The notes under the pieces were generated by a model that searched no databases, was not told the origin of the DNA, and worked only from the letters and a program-made list of their open reading frames with translations. Shown here one piece after another: positions 17,013-25,823 of a stretch of DNA of 60,466 bases (its first letter is position 1; every line of letters begins with the position of its first letter). The position numbers were made by a program, and so were the translations under genes. This DNA comes from Planctomycetota bacterium (lineage in GTDB: Bacteria > Planctomycetota > PUPC01 > JACPCR01), in NCBI GenBank assembly GCA_027625095.1, contig JAQBXN010000038.1, positions 1-60,466 on the forward strand. Reading direction: 5' to 3'.

Positions 17013-18011
17013 TCATTCGGCTCCCTCCCTCAATCTCGGATTCAGCCAGAGGTAGGCGAAATCTACAAACAGATTCACACTGACAAAGCTGAGCACGATC
17101 AAAAACGCAGAGGCCTGAATGACGTTGAAATCTCGATTCAGAACCGCCTCTGTCAAGAACAGTCCAAGACCCGGCCAGTTGAAAATGGTCTCAGTAAGCA
17201 CCGCGCCGGAAAGCAGATAACCGAATTGCATCCCGGAGATAGTCAGAATGGGCATCGCCGCGTTCGGCAGAGCGTGACGGAGCACCACACGAAACGATCC
17301 CAGGCCCTTCGCGCGGGCGGTACGAATGTAATCGCTCTGCAATACCTCAATCATCGCCGCCCGGGTCATCCGCGAAATGATCGCCAGTGGAATAGTCCCA
17401 AGGGTCAACGCAGGAAGCACGAGATGCTTTAGCGCATTCCTGAATTCTTCCCACTGGCCGCGCAAGGCCGCGTCGATGACGAAAAGACCTGTGATGGGCT
17501 CTATATCAAGAATCAGGTCGAGTCGCTCCCCCATTGGCATCGACCTGAACAGCAGGAGCAGGAGCAAACCCAGAAAGAAAACCGGGATGGAAACTCCCAG
17601 CGTGGACATCCCCGCGGAGATCACATCGATCAATCCGCCGGGCCTGAGACTTGCCAGAACACCCAGAGCAATGCCCAGAATGCAGGCAGGCAGCATCGCC
17701 GCGATGCTGAGCTCCAGGGTCGCAGCAAACCGTGTGTAAAGCTCATCGGATACGGCGAAGCCTTCTATCGATTTGCCGAAATCAAGTTCGAAAAAGGTCT
17801 TTTTCAGAAAGCGCAGATACTGGATATGTATCGGCTGATTGAGGCCGTAGCGCTCGTTAAACTCCCGCACGGTTTCGGCATCTGCCCTTTCGCCGAGCAT
17901 GCTCCGAATTGGGCTGCCAGGCGCGGCATGCGAAACCAGAAATACGAGAGTTATGGCGCCTACGAGGGTCGGGATAACCAGCAGAAGGCGCGAAAAGAAT
18001 TTGGACCACAC
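17013..18011 (-). CDS. DppB/OppB-type peptide ABC transporter permease
   Basis: A 332-residue permease with six predicted membrane helices, the first at residues about 8-28. AAPGSPIRSMLGERA near 30-45 is a typical DppB segment, and the EAA-type loop YIRTARAKGLGSFRVVLRHALP lies near 215-240. The C-terminal VNLFVDFAYLWLNPRLR is also characteristic. It starts 3 bp after the binding-protein gene ends, so translation is probably coupled. It pairs with the DppC-like permease to form the importer channel. Confidence 0.95.
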   Translation of the reverse strand: MWSKFFSRLLLVIPTLVGAITLVFLVSHAAPGSPIRSMLGERADAETVREFNERYGLNQPIHIQYLRFLKKTFFELDFGKSIEGFAVSDELYTRFAATLELSIAAMLPACILGIALGVLASLRPGGLIDVISAGMSTLGVSIPVFFLGLLLLLLFRSMPMGERLDLILDIEPITGLFVIDAALRGQWEEFRNALKHLVLPALTLGTIPLAIISRMTRAAMIEVLQSDYIRTARAKGLGSFRVVLRHALPNAAMPILTISGMQFGYLLSGAVLTETIFNWPGLGLFLTEAVLNRDFNVIQASAFLIVLSFVSVNLFVDFAYLWLNPRLREGAE

Positions 18012-18014
18012 GAA

Positions 18015-19565
18015 TTAACGTTCCGAGAGACTGACCTTGCGAAGACGGATTAGACCGGTCGGATGGACAGTATACCCCTTCACTCGTGTTGATTGTGCCT
18101 GAACAATCGGCAGGTAAGCGAGCGGCACCATCGGCACGTCCTGATGAATAATTTCTTGAGCCTTGTGATACAGACTCAGTCGTTTGGAACGATCGTATTC
18201 CCTCTGTGCCGCAGTCAGGAGTTCGTGCAGAGGATCGCTGCGATAGAAGGAAACATTCAGAGCGCTGCCCTTTACAGCGTTGGTCTTATCGAGAAGTTCG
18301 TAGAGGAAATTGTCGGGGTCCGCATTATCCGTACTCCATCCGAGCAAACACATCGGGTGCTCCCCGTTCGCTGTTCGCTCAAGGTACTGTCCCCAGTCAT
18401 AGGTTACGATTTCAATTTCAACCCCGATAGCTTTGAGGCCCTCCTGAATCACCTGCGCCACTTTGCGGGGCTGAGGCATGTAAGGACGAGGATTGGGCAT
18501 GGCCCAAAGCTGTGTCTTGAATCCGTTCGGAAAACCTGCCTCCTGCAACAGGGCCTTCGCTTTGGCAGTATCGAGCGGATAATCCTGAATTCCTTCATGG
18601 TATCCCCAGATGGTCGGTGGCAGTGGATTTACTCCCGGCTGGCCGAACCCGTGGTAAGCGAGCTTAATGATCTTGGGCTTGTCTACCGCGTGGGCAATCG
18701 CTTTCCGAACCATCGGATTATCGAAGGGCTTCACCGTATTGTTCATCGCCAGGTAGGCAAAGTTCATTCCAGGCGCCACCTGCACCTGCACCCCTTTGGT
18801 CTCTTGCAGACGTGCCACATCGGAGAAATCGATCCCGTCCATCATGTGAATCGCTCCCTGCTCGAGCTGAAGAGATCGAGCAGAGTTTTCGCGAACCGGC
18901 TTGAAGATTACTGAGTCCACCTCCGGTTTCCCAGCCCAGTAATTCTGATTGGCTACAAGCACAAGCTTCTCCTGCCGTGACCACGCCTGGAATTTGAATG
19001 GCCCGGTTCCGACCGGACGCATTCCAAAGTTCTCTCCGAGTTTCTTCATCGCCGCGGGACTAACGATCCCTGCCGGAAACATCGCCAGGTTCGGCAGAAA
19101 AATAACCGTCGCAAACTTGAGATTGAATTCCACCGTGAGGGCGTCGACAGCCCTCACCGACTCGATCATTTTGTAAGACCCCGCATATCCAAATGCTCCT
19201 TGGAAACGATACTCGTTCTCCGGGTCAATAATGCGATTGATCGTGAAGACGACCGCCTCTGCATTGAGTGGAGTCCCGTCATGAAACTTCACATCCGGAC
19301 GCAGATGAAAGGCCCATGTCTTACCGTCTTCCGAAACATCCCATTTGACTGCTAATTCCGGAACGATCTCAGCGGAGTCTTCAGCGTAGGTCACAAGATT
19401 ATCAAAGATGTTCGAAACGACCTTTACAGACTCCCCATCGGTGATATCAGCCGGATCGAGTTTCTTGGCGTCCTGCCCGCGGCCGTAGATAAGCACTGAG
19501 CGTGCGTTGAGTTGCGGGACCAATGCGACAGAGAGGAAGAGCGCGCTGAGGAGTAGTTTCAACAT
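18015..19565 (-). CDS. Family 5 extracellular solute-binding protein (peptide type)
   Basis: A 516-residue periplasmic binding protein that delivers peptides or similar solutes to the two downstream permeases. Residues 1-22 form a signal peptide ending in NARS. The mature part has family 5 features: LDPADITDGESVKVVSNIFDNL near the start, WAFHLRPDVKFHDGTPLNAEAVVFTINR near 90-115, FDNPMVRKAIAHAVDK near 270 and the YDWGQYLERTANGEHPM region near 400. Ligand specificity cannot be read. The start codon is immediately preceded by TGAGTAA and ACGTAAA heptamers, without a clear Shine-Dalgarno sequence. The operon lacks DppD/DppF-type ATPase genes. Confidence 0.95.
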   Translation of the reverse strand: MLKLLLSALFLSVALVPQLNARSVLIYGRGQDAKKLDPADITDGESVKVVSNIFDNLVTYAEDSAEIVPELAVKWDVSEDGKTWAFHLRPDVKFHDGTPLNAEAVVFTINRIIDPENEYRFQGAFGYAGSYKMIESVRAVDALTVEFNLKFATVIFLPNLAMFPAGIVSPAAMKKLGENFGMRPVGTGPFKFQAWSRQEKLVLVANQNYWAGKPEVDSVIFKPVRENSARSLQLEQGAIHMMDGIDFSDVARLQETKGVQVQVAPGMNFAYLAMNNTVKPFDNPMVRKAIAHAVDKPKIIKLAYHGFGQPGVNPLPPTIWGYHEGIQDYPLDTAKAKALLQEAGFPNGFKTQLWAMPNPRPYMPQPRKVAQVIQEGLKAIGVEIEIVTYDWGQYLERTANGEHPMCLLGWSTDNADPDNFLYELLDKTNAVKGSALNVSFYRSDPLHELLTAAQREYDRSKRLSLYHKAQEIIHQDVPMVPLAYLPIVQAQSTRVKGYTVHPTGLIRLRKVSLSER

Positions 19566-19575
19566 GGAGGTACGG

Positions 19576-19612
19576 AATGAGTAATGAGTAATGAGTAAAA
19601 CGTAAAACGTAA
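19576..19612. repeat. Heptamer tandem repeats (AATGAGT and ACGTAAA)
   Basis: Three units of the TGAGTAA family run directly into two to three units of ACGTAA(A/T), 11-47 nt upstream of the solute-binding protein start codon. A related ATTACGTATTACG lies at 19719-19732, just inside the 3' end of the next gene. Confidence 0.75.
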
Positions 19613-19711
19613 TCCTCGTGAGGTTACTTTCATTCAGGTCGGAACGGAATCATCTCTTTGCAAGGGATGGAGTCTCAGCCTGATAATTCACCGCCGAAGA
19701 TACATCACCCA

Positions 19712-20425
19712 TCACGCATTACGTATTACGAACAACCGATTCTCAGCCGGCAGCGAAATCAACTCCGAATAGTGATGTACCTCCGGCTCTCCTTCCCCCA
19801 GACTCGTGGCTACCTCGATGACGAAATCTGCGAAATCGGGCACGTTGAAAGCAACGAAGGCCAGGGAGATGCCATCCACATTTCGGTCATGCCGTCGGGT
19901 GAGATCGGGGAACGCAAGCGGTCCGGTATCCACCTGATACATGTCGTTCTCGCGATGCGTGTTCATGGTCTTCACCGGGCATTCGAGAATCGCGCGCTGT
20001 CCGGTCTCTGCATTCTTGATTTCGGTCTGTGCGACGATCGACTGCATGGAATAGGTGGCCTCTCGTATTTCCTCATTCGAAGTAAGCTCAACGTAATCTG
20101 CAGGCTCGACGAGATGATATCTCTGACCATCCCACATCCGGACTGACAGCACGCAATCCTTGTAGCCCTTGTTCAGATACGCCTTCCGGCGAAAGATGAT
20201 GCTGTATTCAGGCCCGAAGATGGGCAGAAAATCGTAGTTGTCATCTTGGAACAAATCTTTCTCGGCAAAGGTTCGTTCACTCTTGCAGGAGGCGGCCTGG
20301 ATGTAGTCTTCGAACTGACCCGTCTGGTCATCGATAATTCGCGTTCGTGATTCAATCCAGAAGCGGACCTCATTCTTGGGAGCGAGGCCGATAAGAAACG
20401 AACGTCCGTAATCAAGGGGTGTCAT
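19712..20425 (-). CDS. Hypothetical protein, 237 residues
   Basis: No family recognised. It is a soluble-looking protein without signal peptide or membrane helix, mostly beta by appearance, with many acidic and aromatic residues (RMWDGQRYHLVEPADYVEL near 95-115). It lies 54 bp downstream of the BatE-like gene and on the same strand, so it may be the last gene of the Bat transcript or a separate unit ahead of the importer. The C-terminal codons overlap a TTACGTATTACG repeat, which could mean the stop codon has been shifted by the repeat. Confidence 0.7.
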   Translation of the reverse strand: MTPLDYGRSFLIGLAPKNEVRFWIESRTRIIDDQTGQFEDYIQAASCKSERTFAEKDLFQDDNYDFLPIFGPEYSIIFRRKAYLNKGYKDCVLSVRMWDGQRYHLVEPADYVELTSNEEIREATYSMQSIVAQTEIKNAETGQRAILECPVKTMNTHRENDMYQVDTGPLAFPDLTRRHDRNVDGISLAFVAFNVPDFADFVIEVATSLGEGEPEVHHYSELISLPAENRLFVIRNA

Positions 20426-20479
20426 GAGATGGTGTATGAGTAGGAGTAGGGTGACAGAAGGAAAACCGGAATTGCAGGC

Positions 20480-21475
20480 TCATGATTTCGGCGATAAGGC
20501 AGGCTCGCTCTCTTTGGCATCGGTAGTGGACTTTCCCGAATCCTGCCCATTCATCGGATCGCTGGCAGGCGAAAGTTGCACAATGCCAACAGCATCCGCA
20601 CGTATCCAGCCTCTGAGTTCTTTGGTCAGAGCGACCTTGTACCAGACGATGCCTTCCGCGGTCTGCACCTCCTCAACGACCAACTCGGTGCCCGAATGTA
20701 CGGTAAAGCGGCTGCCCTCATTTGCCGAGTAGCCTGTCCTGACCTCAGCACTGGTTTGAAGGACTACTGCCGTCTGATACTCGCTCAATGTCCGAATTAC
20801 GAACGATACGGTCAATGCGATCGTGATGAGAGCCAGACCTTTGATTAACAAGAGGAATGGAGGTTTTCTGACAAAGACGTGCGCCAGAATTGAAACACAT
20901 AAAGCCAGGTAGCCATACAAGGCCCACTTCGCAAGGAAACCGGTCGTGGTACCGAAATGCCAGAAGAAAATCGTTCGAAGCAGTTCGGGTGCTCCCCGCT
21001 GGGGCTCTTCATCGACAATCTTGGACTTCGCACTGCGAATGTTTTCCATCAAGTCAGGGTCATTGCCGATGAGCCTCTGCGCTCGGCGGTAGTTGAGTAT
21101 CGCACGACCAAGATCGCCTACCTTGAAGTATGCATTGCCAAGATTGTAGAAGATGTCCGGGTGCTCGAATCCACCACGCTGCGCCTTTTCGTAGATCGCT
21201 GCTGCTTCCTGGTACAGCGAAAAGGCATTTTCACCTTCTGCCGAAGGTAGATCGGATGCCTTCTGGTAAAGCGAGGACGCTTCATTGAAAAGCTGCAGCG
21301 CTTCCATCTCCTCAATGATTCCGCTTCCTTTGGATGAGCCCGCTCCGACGGCCACGGCACACAACAAACTCACCACAAAGGTGCAAATCACACTAGACCT
21401 ATTGACTAAAGCTTCTTCCTTCTTTTTCCTCTTCTGTCCAAATCCCTGGGGAGTCTGCCTTCTTTTCTTCATCAC
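20480..21475 (-). CDS. BatE-like TPR and SH3-domain membrane protein
   Basis: A 331-residue protein. After a basic N-terminus there is a hydrophobic signal-like segment (residues about 28-46), then TPR units (DIFYNLGNAYFKVGDLGRAILNYRRAQRL near 105-133). Two membrane helices follow around 180-225, and then a bacterial SH3-like domain (AEVRTGYSANEGSRFTVHSGTEL and RGWIRADAVGIVQL, about 240-300). This matches BatE proteins of the Bacteroides aerotolerance locus and its relatives. The ATG overlaps the stop of BatD in an ATGA arrangement, so translation is coupled. Confidence 0.85.
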   Translation of the reverse strand: MMKKRRQTPQGFGQKRKKKEEALVNRSSVICTFVVSLLCAVAVGAGSSKGSGIIEEMEALQLFNEASSLYQKASDLPSAEGENAFSLYQEAAAIYEKAQRGGFEHPDIFYNLGNAYFKVGDLGRAILNYRRAQRLIGNDPDLMENIRSAKSKIVDEEPQRGAPELLRTIFFWHFGTTTGFLAKWALYGYLALCVSILAHVFVRKPPFLLLIKGLALITIALTVSFVIRTLSEYQTAVVLQTSAEVRTGYSANEGSRFTVHSGTELVVEEVQTAEGIVWYKVALTKELRGWIRADAVGIVQLSPASDPMNGQDSGKSTTDAKESEPALSPKS

Positions 21476-23679
21476 TTCAGCCCTCGGTCAAATCTGGAAA
21501 GCAATTCCAATGAACGGGACACCATTTCGCCTTTTTCCTGCTCGCCGCCTGCGCCGCCAAATCTGGCAGAGTCACACTCCGAAAGTAAGGAAGTAAACTC
21601 CAAAATCTCTTCTGCCCCCGCATTGCCATCGAGAATTTCGGCCGCGGATCGCGCGTCAACGCTGGCCGGAGGCAAGCCAAACTTGTCCGCCACATAACAC
21701 TGCAGGGCCTCACTAATCTTTTGACAGGCTTTGGCGCCGGCAAGCCCCGCCGCCACATTCAGGCGATCCTCAGCCTGGGCCTTCGCCTTCAACTTACGTT
21801 GGAGCGCGCTGTCGCCAGAGCGATCCATTCTTCTCTTCTGCAGCATTCCAACGGCCAGGCACAGCACGAGCGGCAGTGGAAGCCAGAACAGATGGATCGG
21901 ATTTCTGTAGTAAGGGGAAGCGTGATTTCTGAATTCAGAAATGGGCGAACGCCGCAACGGCGAGATCATCGCGGCCACCGGCTTCACACTCATCTTTCGC
22001 TGTCCAGGCTCGGGTGAGCTTACGAGACCGACGCCGAGGTTCTGCTCACCCGGTTTCACCTCCACCGGAATCGACGCCACCTCCACAGTCCTGTACTGCG
22101 CGGAATTCGTATCGAAGAACGACAACGACACTTTGGGAATTTCACGAATGCTCTGGTCTACCGGCACGAGGGGAAGCGAGAAGACTTTTTTCCCGGTGTA
22201 TTTTCCGTCGACGATCCCTACTTCGGTCTTGTTCTCGCTGTCATACGTTCGGAAACCTTTGGTATTTTCAAGCGTCGGTAGTTTCACCGTTTCAAAGTTT
22301 CCTGATCCGGACACCGTCATCTCAACAGTAATCGGGTCACCCACTTTCACGGACTTCGGCTTAGCCGTAACCTGGAGTGTGAAATTACCGGTGGCGCCAC
22401 TGAAATTTTTGGGGCGTCCATCCTGTGGAAGCGGCTGAACATTTAACGTGATCGGTGGGGCCATCACGGTGACATCTTCGTAAGTATTCTGCAGCCTTGA
22501 AAAGCCGAAGACATCACGCACACGCTTCTGCCCTTTGATCAGACGAAACTGCATGGACGAATTATCCAGGGCGTGATCGCCAGGTGAGAGGGGAGTCAGC
22601 AGGCGTTCAAAATAAAACCGTGCATATTGCCTTCCCTCGTACGAGGTTGATGAGCGAAAGAGTCCAATGCGCTCCGGCCCTGCCTTACCAGCAACGACCA
22701 GGGCCACATCCGGATCCTTCCCCTCATTGGGATCCGCGACCAGAAAGCCTTGCGGCGGCAGCCATGGCAACGAAAAATTCGGGCCTTCAATTTCTTTGTT
22801 CGCCAGCAATTCTACGGTCAGGACAACCGGTTCAGAGAGGTAAACCTGTTCTTTCGACAGGAGCACCCGCATCAAGACATTCTCCGCTGTCTTCTCAATT
22901 ACCCTGAGGGTCTGGGGTTGGACAGTGCTCTCATTCCCCCCAACATTCATGGTTATCGGCTCGATACGAAACATCCCTTGGCGGGCAGGAAATACCCGGC
23001 AGGTAAACAAGTCTCGACGTTCGAGGACCGGGCCATCCGCCACTTCTTCCGATTGCCTTTCCCACTTGGAAAAACGAAGACCATCCACTTCAGGCAGTTG
23101 GGGAGGGTCCATATCCACCGAGCCACCAACAATCATAACTTTGAGCTCAGAGACCCGGTTCAACGCTACCTCGGAAGGCGACAGCTCTGCGCTCGCCGTG
23201 ATCTGTGGCTCTCCTACAAAAATGGCCAAAGACTGAACTGGATATTCCTGCCCACCTGCAGCAACCGTGATCCCTTTGACAGAGAAACTCCCCACCTTCT
23301 TTGGGTATATCAGGCACTTGAATGTAATACTGGCGGAACGGCGCCCATTGATGATGGAAATGTTGGATGACTGCTGCCAGTTCGCGAACTGAAGACCCGG
23401 AATTTCTGGCACCCTCGGCTGAGATGCCTGCTGCGCACCACTGCAGGAAATGATCAACTGAACAGCCTGTCCAAGCCTGCAGCGATCCGTCGTAAGCTGA
23501 GCCCGAACAGAAATCTGTGCGGAAAGTTCACCGGCAAGACAGACGGCAATCAATACAAGCCTGCTGTTCAGCGTTGGAAAAGCCCCGCGCAAACGGCCCC
23601 AGGAATCCCTGAGCCCCTGCACCTCTGTGTCATGGAACGGCTGTGTCGACTGGCATGCCACTCGGTTCATCTCTACCAA
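21472..23679 (-). CDS. batD: BatD-type membrane protein
   Basis: A 735-residue protein with a signal segment near residues 35-55, a long periplasmic part built of Ig-like beta domains, one membrane helix near 605-625 and a cytoplasmic helical domain at the C-terminus. The C-terminal pattern (CYVADKFGLPPASVDARSAAEIL, then SECDSARFGG) is shared with the two other BatD-like proteins of this locus. BatD is found with MoxR and VWA proteins, and its molecular role is unsettled; it may scaffold the complex. It overlaps batE by 4 bp and the BatC-like gene by 7 bp. Confidence 0.9.
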   Translation of the reverse strand: MVEMNRVACQSTQPFHDTEVQGLRDSWGRLRGAFPTLNSRLVLIAVCLAGELSAQISVRAQLTTDRCRLGQAVQLIISCSGAQQASQPRVPEIPGLQFANWQQSSNISIINGRRSASITFKCLIYPKKVGSFSVKGITVAAGGQEYPVQSLAIFVGEPQITASAELSPSEVALNRVSELKVMIVGGSVDMDPPQLPEVDGLRFSKWERQSEEVADGPVLERRDLFTCRVFPARQGMFRIEPITMNVGGNESTVQPQTLRVIEKTAENVLMRVLLSKEQVYLSEPVVLTVELLANKEIEGPNFSLPWLPPQGFLVADPNEGKDPDVALVVAGKAGPERIGLFRSSTSYEGRQYARFYFERLLTPLSPGDHALDNSSMQFRLIKGQKRVRDVFGFSRLQNTYEDVTVMAPPITLNVQPLPQDGRPKNFSGATGNFTLQVTAKPKSVKVGDPITVEMTVSGSGNFETVKLPTLENTKGFRTYDSENKTEVGIVDGKYTGKKVFSLPLVPVDQSIREIPKVSLSFFDTNSAQYRTVEVASIPVEVKPGEQNLGVGLVSSPEPGQRKMSVKPVAAMISPLRRSPISEFRNHASPYYRNPIHLFWLPLPLVLCLAVGMLQKRRMDRSGDSALQRKLKAKAQAEDRLNVAAGLAGAKACQKISEALQCYVADKFGLPPASVDARSAAEILDGNAGAEEILEFTSLLSECDSARFGGAGGEQEKGEMVSRSLELLSRFDRGLK

Positions 23680-24533
23680 TCCTTCTCCACATATCTTCCG
23701 CCACCGTATCGCATCGTTCGCTTCTTTAATTCTTCCTTCTCTTTGTCAGTGAGCTGCTCGAGCATTCGTCTGGCCTGCTCAGGCGTGAGCTTTTGTGCCT
23801 GCTGTTGCTGCTCCTGCTCCTGTTTCTCTTTCTGCTCTTTCTGCTCCTTTTCTTGCTCTTTAGGATCGCCCTGCTCTTTCTTTTCCTGCTCTTTCTTTTC
23901 CTGCTCCTTCTTGTCCTCTGATTGCTCTTGATTCTGTTGTTTCTCTTGGTCTTGTTTCTGCTCTTGTTTCTGGTCGTCTTTCTTTTCTTGATCCTGCTTC
24001 TTCTGCTGTTCCTGCTGCCGTTTCAGGATCTTGTCACGGATGCGACGCACCTCTCGCTGTGCGAACTGAATGTTGTGGTTCAGGTCCGAATTCTCAGTGA
24101 AATCGTTACCAAGGGCTTTCTTTCGCTGATAGCGCGCCTCTTTGTAATGCTCCAATGATTTCTTGGCCAGGTCCAGTGCTTCTTCGAGTTTCTCTCCGGA
24201 CTCTTTCTGCTGTGCCATCCGATAGGTGGCATTGCCAAGGTTATAGAGCGCAATGCTCTTCAACGGCGTGTCGCTTTTCAGTAAGGCCTGTTCATAAGAA
24301 TTGGTCGCATCCTGAAATCGTTTTTCAGCGAAGTAAATGTTTCCGATGTTGTAGTGAAGTTCCGGCGTCTCAGGCGCATCGGTACGGGCGTCCTGGTATT
24401 TGTTCATCGCCTCTGAGAGTTTGTTCTCCTTATAAAGGCGGTTGCCTTCTTTGACGCGATCAACGATTGAGTTCGCCGCATCGACGGAACCGAACAAGCA
24501 GAGAATGAATAAACAGTGTATGAGAATATTCAT
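23673..24533 (-). CDS. batC: BatC-like TPR protein with charged low-complexity tail
   Basis: A 286-residue protein with a signal peptide (about 1-19) and two to three TPR units at about 25-140 (PELHYNIGNIYFAEKRFQDA, SIALYNLGNATYRMAQ). Residues about 165-250 are almost entirely Gln, Glu, Lys and Asp. The conserved BatC-like end reads LTPEQARRMLEQLTDKEKEEL, then RYGGGRYVEKDW. The low-complexity part could be a flexible spacer or a coiled coil in the periplasm. The gene overlaps batD by 7 bp. The upstream gap to batB (88 bp) holds a GTGC...GCAC hairpin at 24587-24607. Confidence 0.85.
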   Translation of the reverse strand: MNILIHCLFILCLFGSVDAANSIVDRVKEGNRLYKENKLSEAMNKYQDARTDAPETPELHYNIGNIYFAEKRFQDATNSYEQALLKSDTPLKSIALYNLGNATYRMAQQKESGEKLEEALDLAKKSLEHYKEARYQRKKALGNDFTENSDLNHNIQFAQREVRRIRDKILKRQQEQQKKQDQEKKDDQKQEQKQDQEKQQNQEQSEDKKEQEKKEQEKKEQGDPKEQEKEQKEQKEKQEQEQQQQAQKLTPEQARRMLEQLTDKEKEELKKRTMRYGGGRYVEKDW

Positions 24534-24621
24534 AGATCTTTATGTGGAATAGGCTTACAAACCGACCGTCTTTTAGTCAGAAAGTTGTGCAGGCTGGCAG
24601 CCCGCACCACGAAAAACAACG

Positions 24622-25668
24622 CTATGTCGCAGCAACCGCTTGATCGGCGAGTCCTGTAATTTCTTCCCGAACTCTTCGGCGGTCTGACATCAACGATTCG
24701 ATCAACAACAATACAAATGCCACCAGTAAGAACAATTGATACCGATGCTGGTAACGCTGAAGTTTCTGCGACTCCAGCTCTGATTTTTCAAGAGCATTGA
24801 TCTTCTGAAGGATACCGTCCAATTCAAGTCCGGCCGCAGTCACGCGGTGATATGCGCCGCTTGTTTCCAGGACGACCTTCTGCAAAGTCTCCTCATCAAG
24901 TCGCGCTTTGACCACCTGCCCTTCACGATCTTTCAGAAACACTATCTTGCCGGTCTCATCGGTCATCGGGATTAGCGATCCGTCTGGGGTGCCCATGCCG
25001 ATCGCATAGATGTGCACCCCGAGCTTGCTTGCCTCTCTTGCAGCCTCGATCGGATTCGTCTCGTGGTCTTCGCCGTCGGTAATAAGGATGAGCGCCTTTT
25101 GCGCCGCTGTGCTCTCACGAAAGACCTTGTTGGCCTCTCGGATGGCATCGCCGATCTGCGTGCCCCCACGCTGAATAAGCCCAACGTCAACGCCCTCGAT
25201 AAACAGGCCACAGGCATCCAGATCGGTAGTCGGCGGACAGTGGACATAAGCTTCTCCCGCGAAGGCGATCAGCCCGACACGATGGCCTTCCAGCTTGCCA
25301 AGTAAGTCTTGAATCTCCCGACGCGCCTTGGTGATCCGGTTAGGTTTAAGATCCTCGGCCCACATGGATTTGGAGACATCCACTGCTATAAGAATTTCAA
25401 TTCCGCTGCGTTTAACCGTCTCTTCAGTCTCACCCCACCGCGGCTGAGAGAGCGCCAGGCCTATAAAGCCACAGCTGACCAACAGCAGTCCTGCCTTCCA
25501 TCGCTGTCGAACGGGGCTCACACTCCGCGTCAGTTTGTCCAGCAGCGTCGTGCCGGCAAAGCGTTCGAGCGCCCGCCTCCTCTGCTTCCCTGACCAGATA
25601 AAAAACATGAACATGGCGGGAAGGCCAAGAATGAGGGGAATGAAGTAGGAATCTTTAGCGAAGTTCAT
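24622..25668 (-). CDS. batB: BatB-like VWA-domain membrane protein
   Basis: A 348-residue protein with membrane helices near residues 8-24 and 58-76, a von Willebrand factor A domain from about 90 to 290 and a C-terminal membrane helix near 310-330. The MIDAS motif is complete: DVSKS (D97, S99, S101), with a downstream TDGEDHE segment. The domain faces the periplasm or cytoplasm depending on topology, and binds partner proteins through a metal ion. It is preceded by the batA gene after a 155-bp spacer that contains TTACTCATTACT repeats. Confidence 0.92.
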   Translation of the reverse strand: MNFAKDSYFIPLILGLPAMFMFFIWSGKQRRRALERFAGTTLLDKLTRSVSPVRQRWKAGLLLVSCGFIGLALSQPRWGETEETVKRSGIEILIAVDVSKSMWAEDLKPNRITKARREIQDLLGKLEGHRVGLIAFAGEAYVHCPPTTDLDACGLFIEGVDVGLIQRGGTQIGDAIREANKVFRESTAAQKALILITDGEDHETNPIEAAREASKLGVHIYAIGMGTPDGSLIPMTDETGKIVFLKDREGQVVKARLDEETLQKVVLETSGAYHRVTAAGLELDGILQKINALEKSELESQKLQRYQHRYQLFLLVAFVLLLIESLMSDRRRVREEITGLADQAVAAT

Positions 25669-25823
25669 GGGGACATAAGGAGAGTAAAGAGTAAGTTTGG
25701 GCTTGGGATAGCGATAGACTTGTTACGGCGTTTGTTGATTGGACCTCTTCCCCGACCTGGGTGTGCATGTAATCCGATGTCTCTGCTGCATCGGCCTTTG
25801 AAGCCAACACTTACTCATTACTT

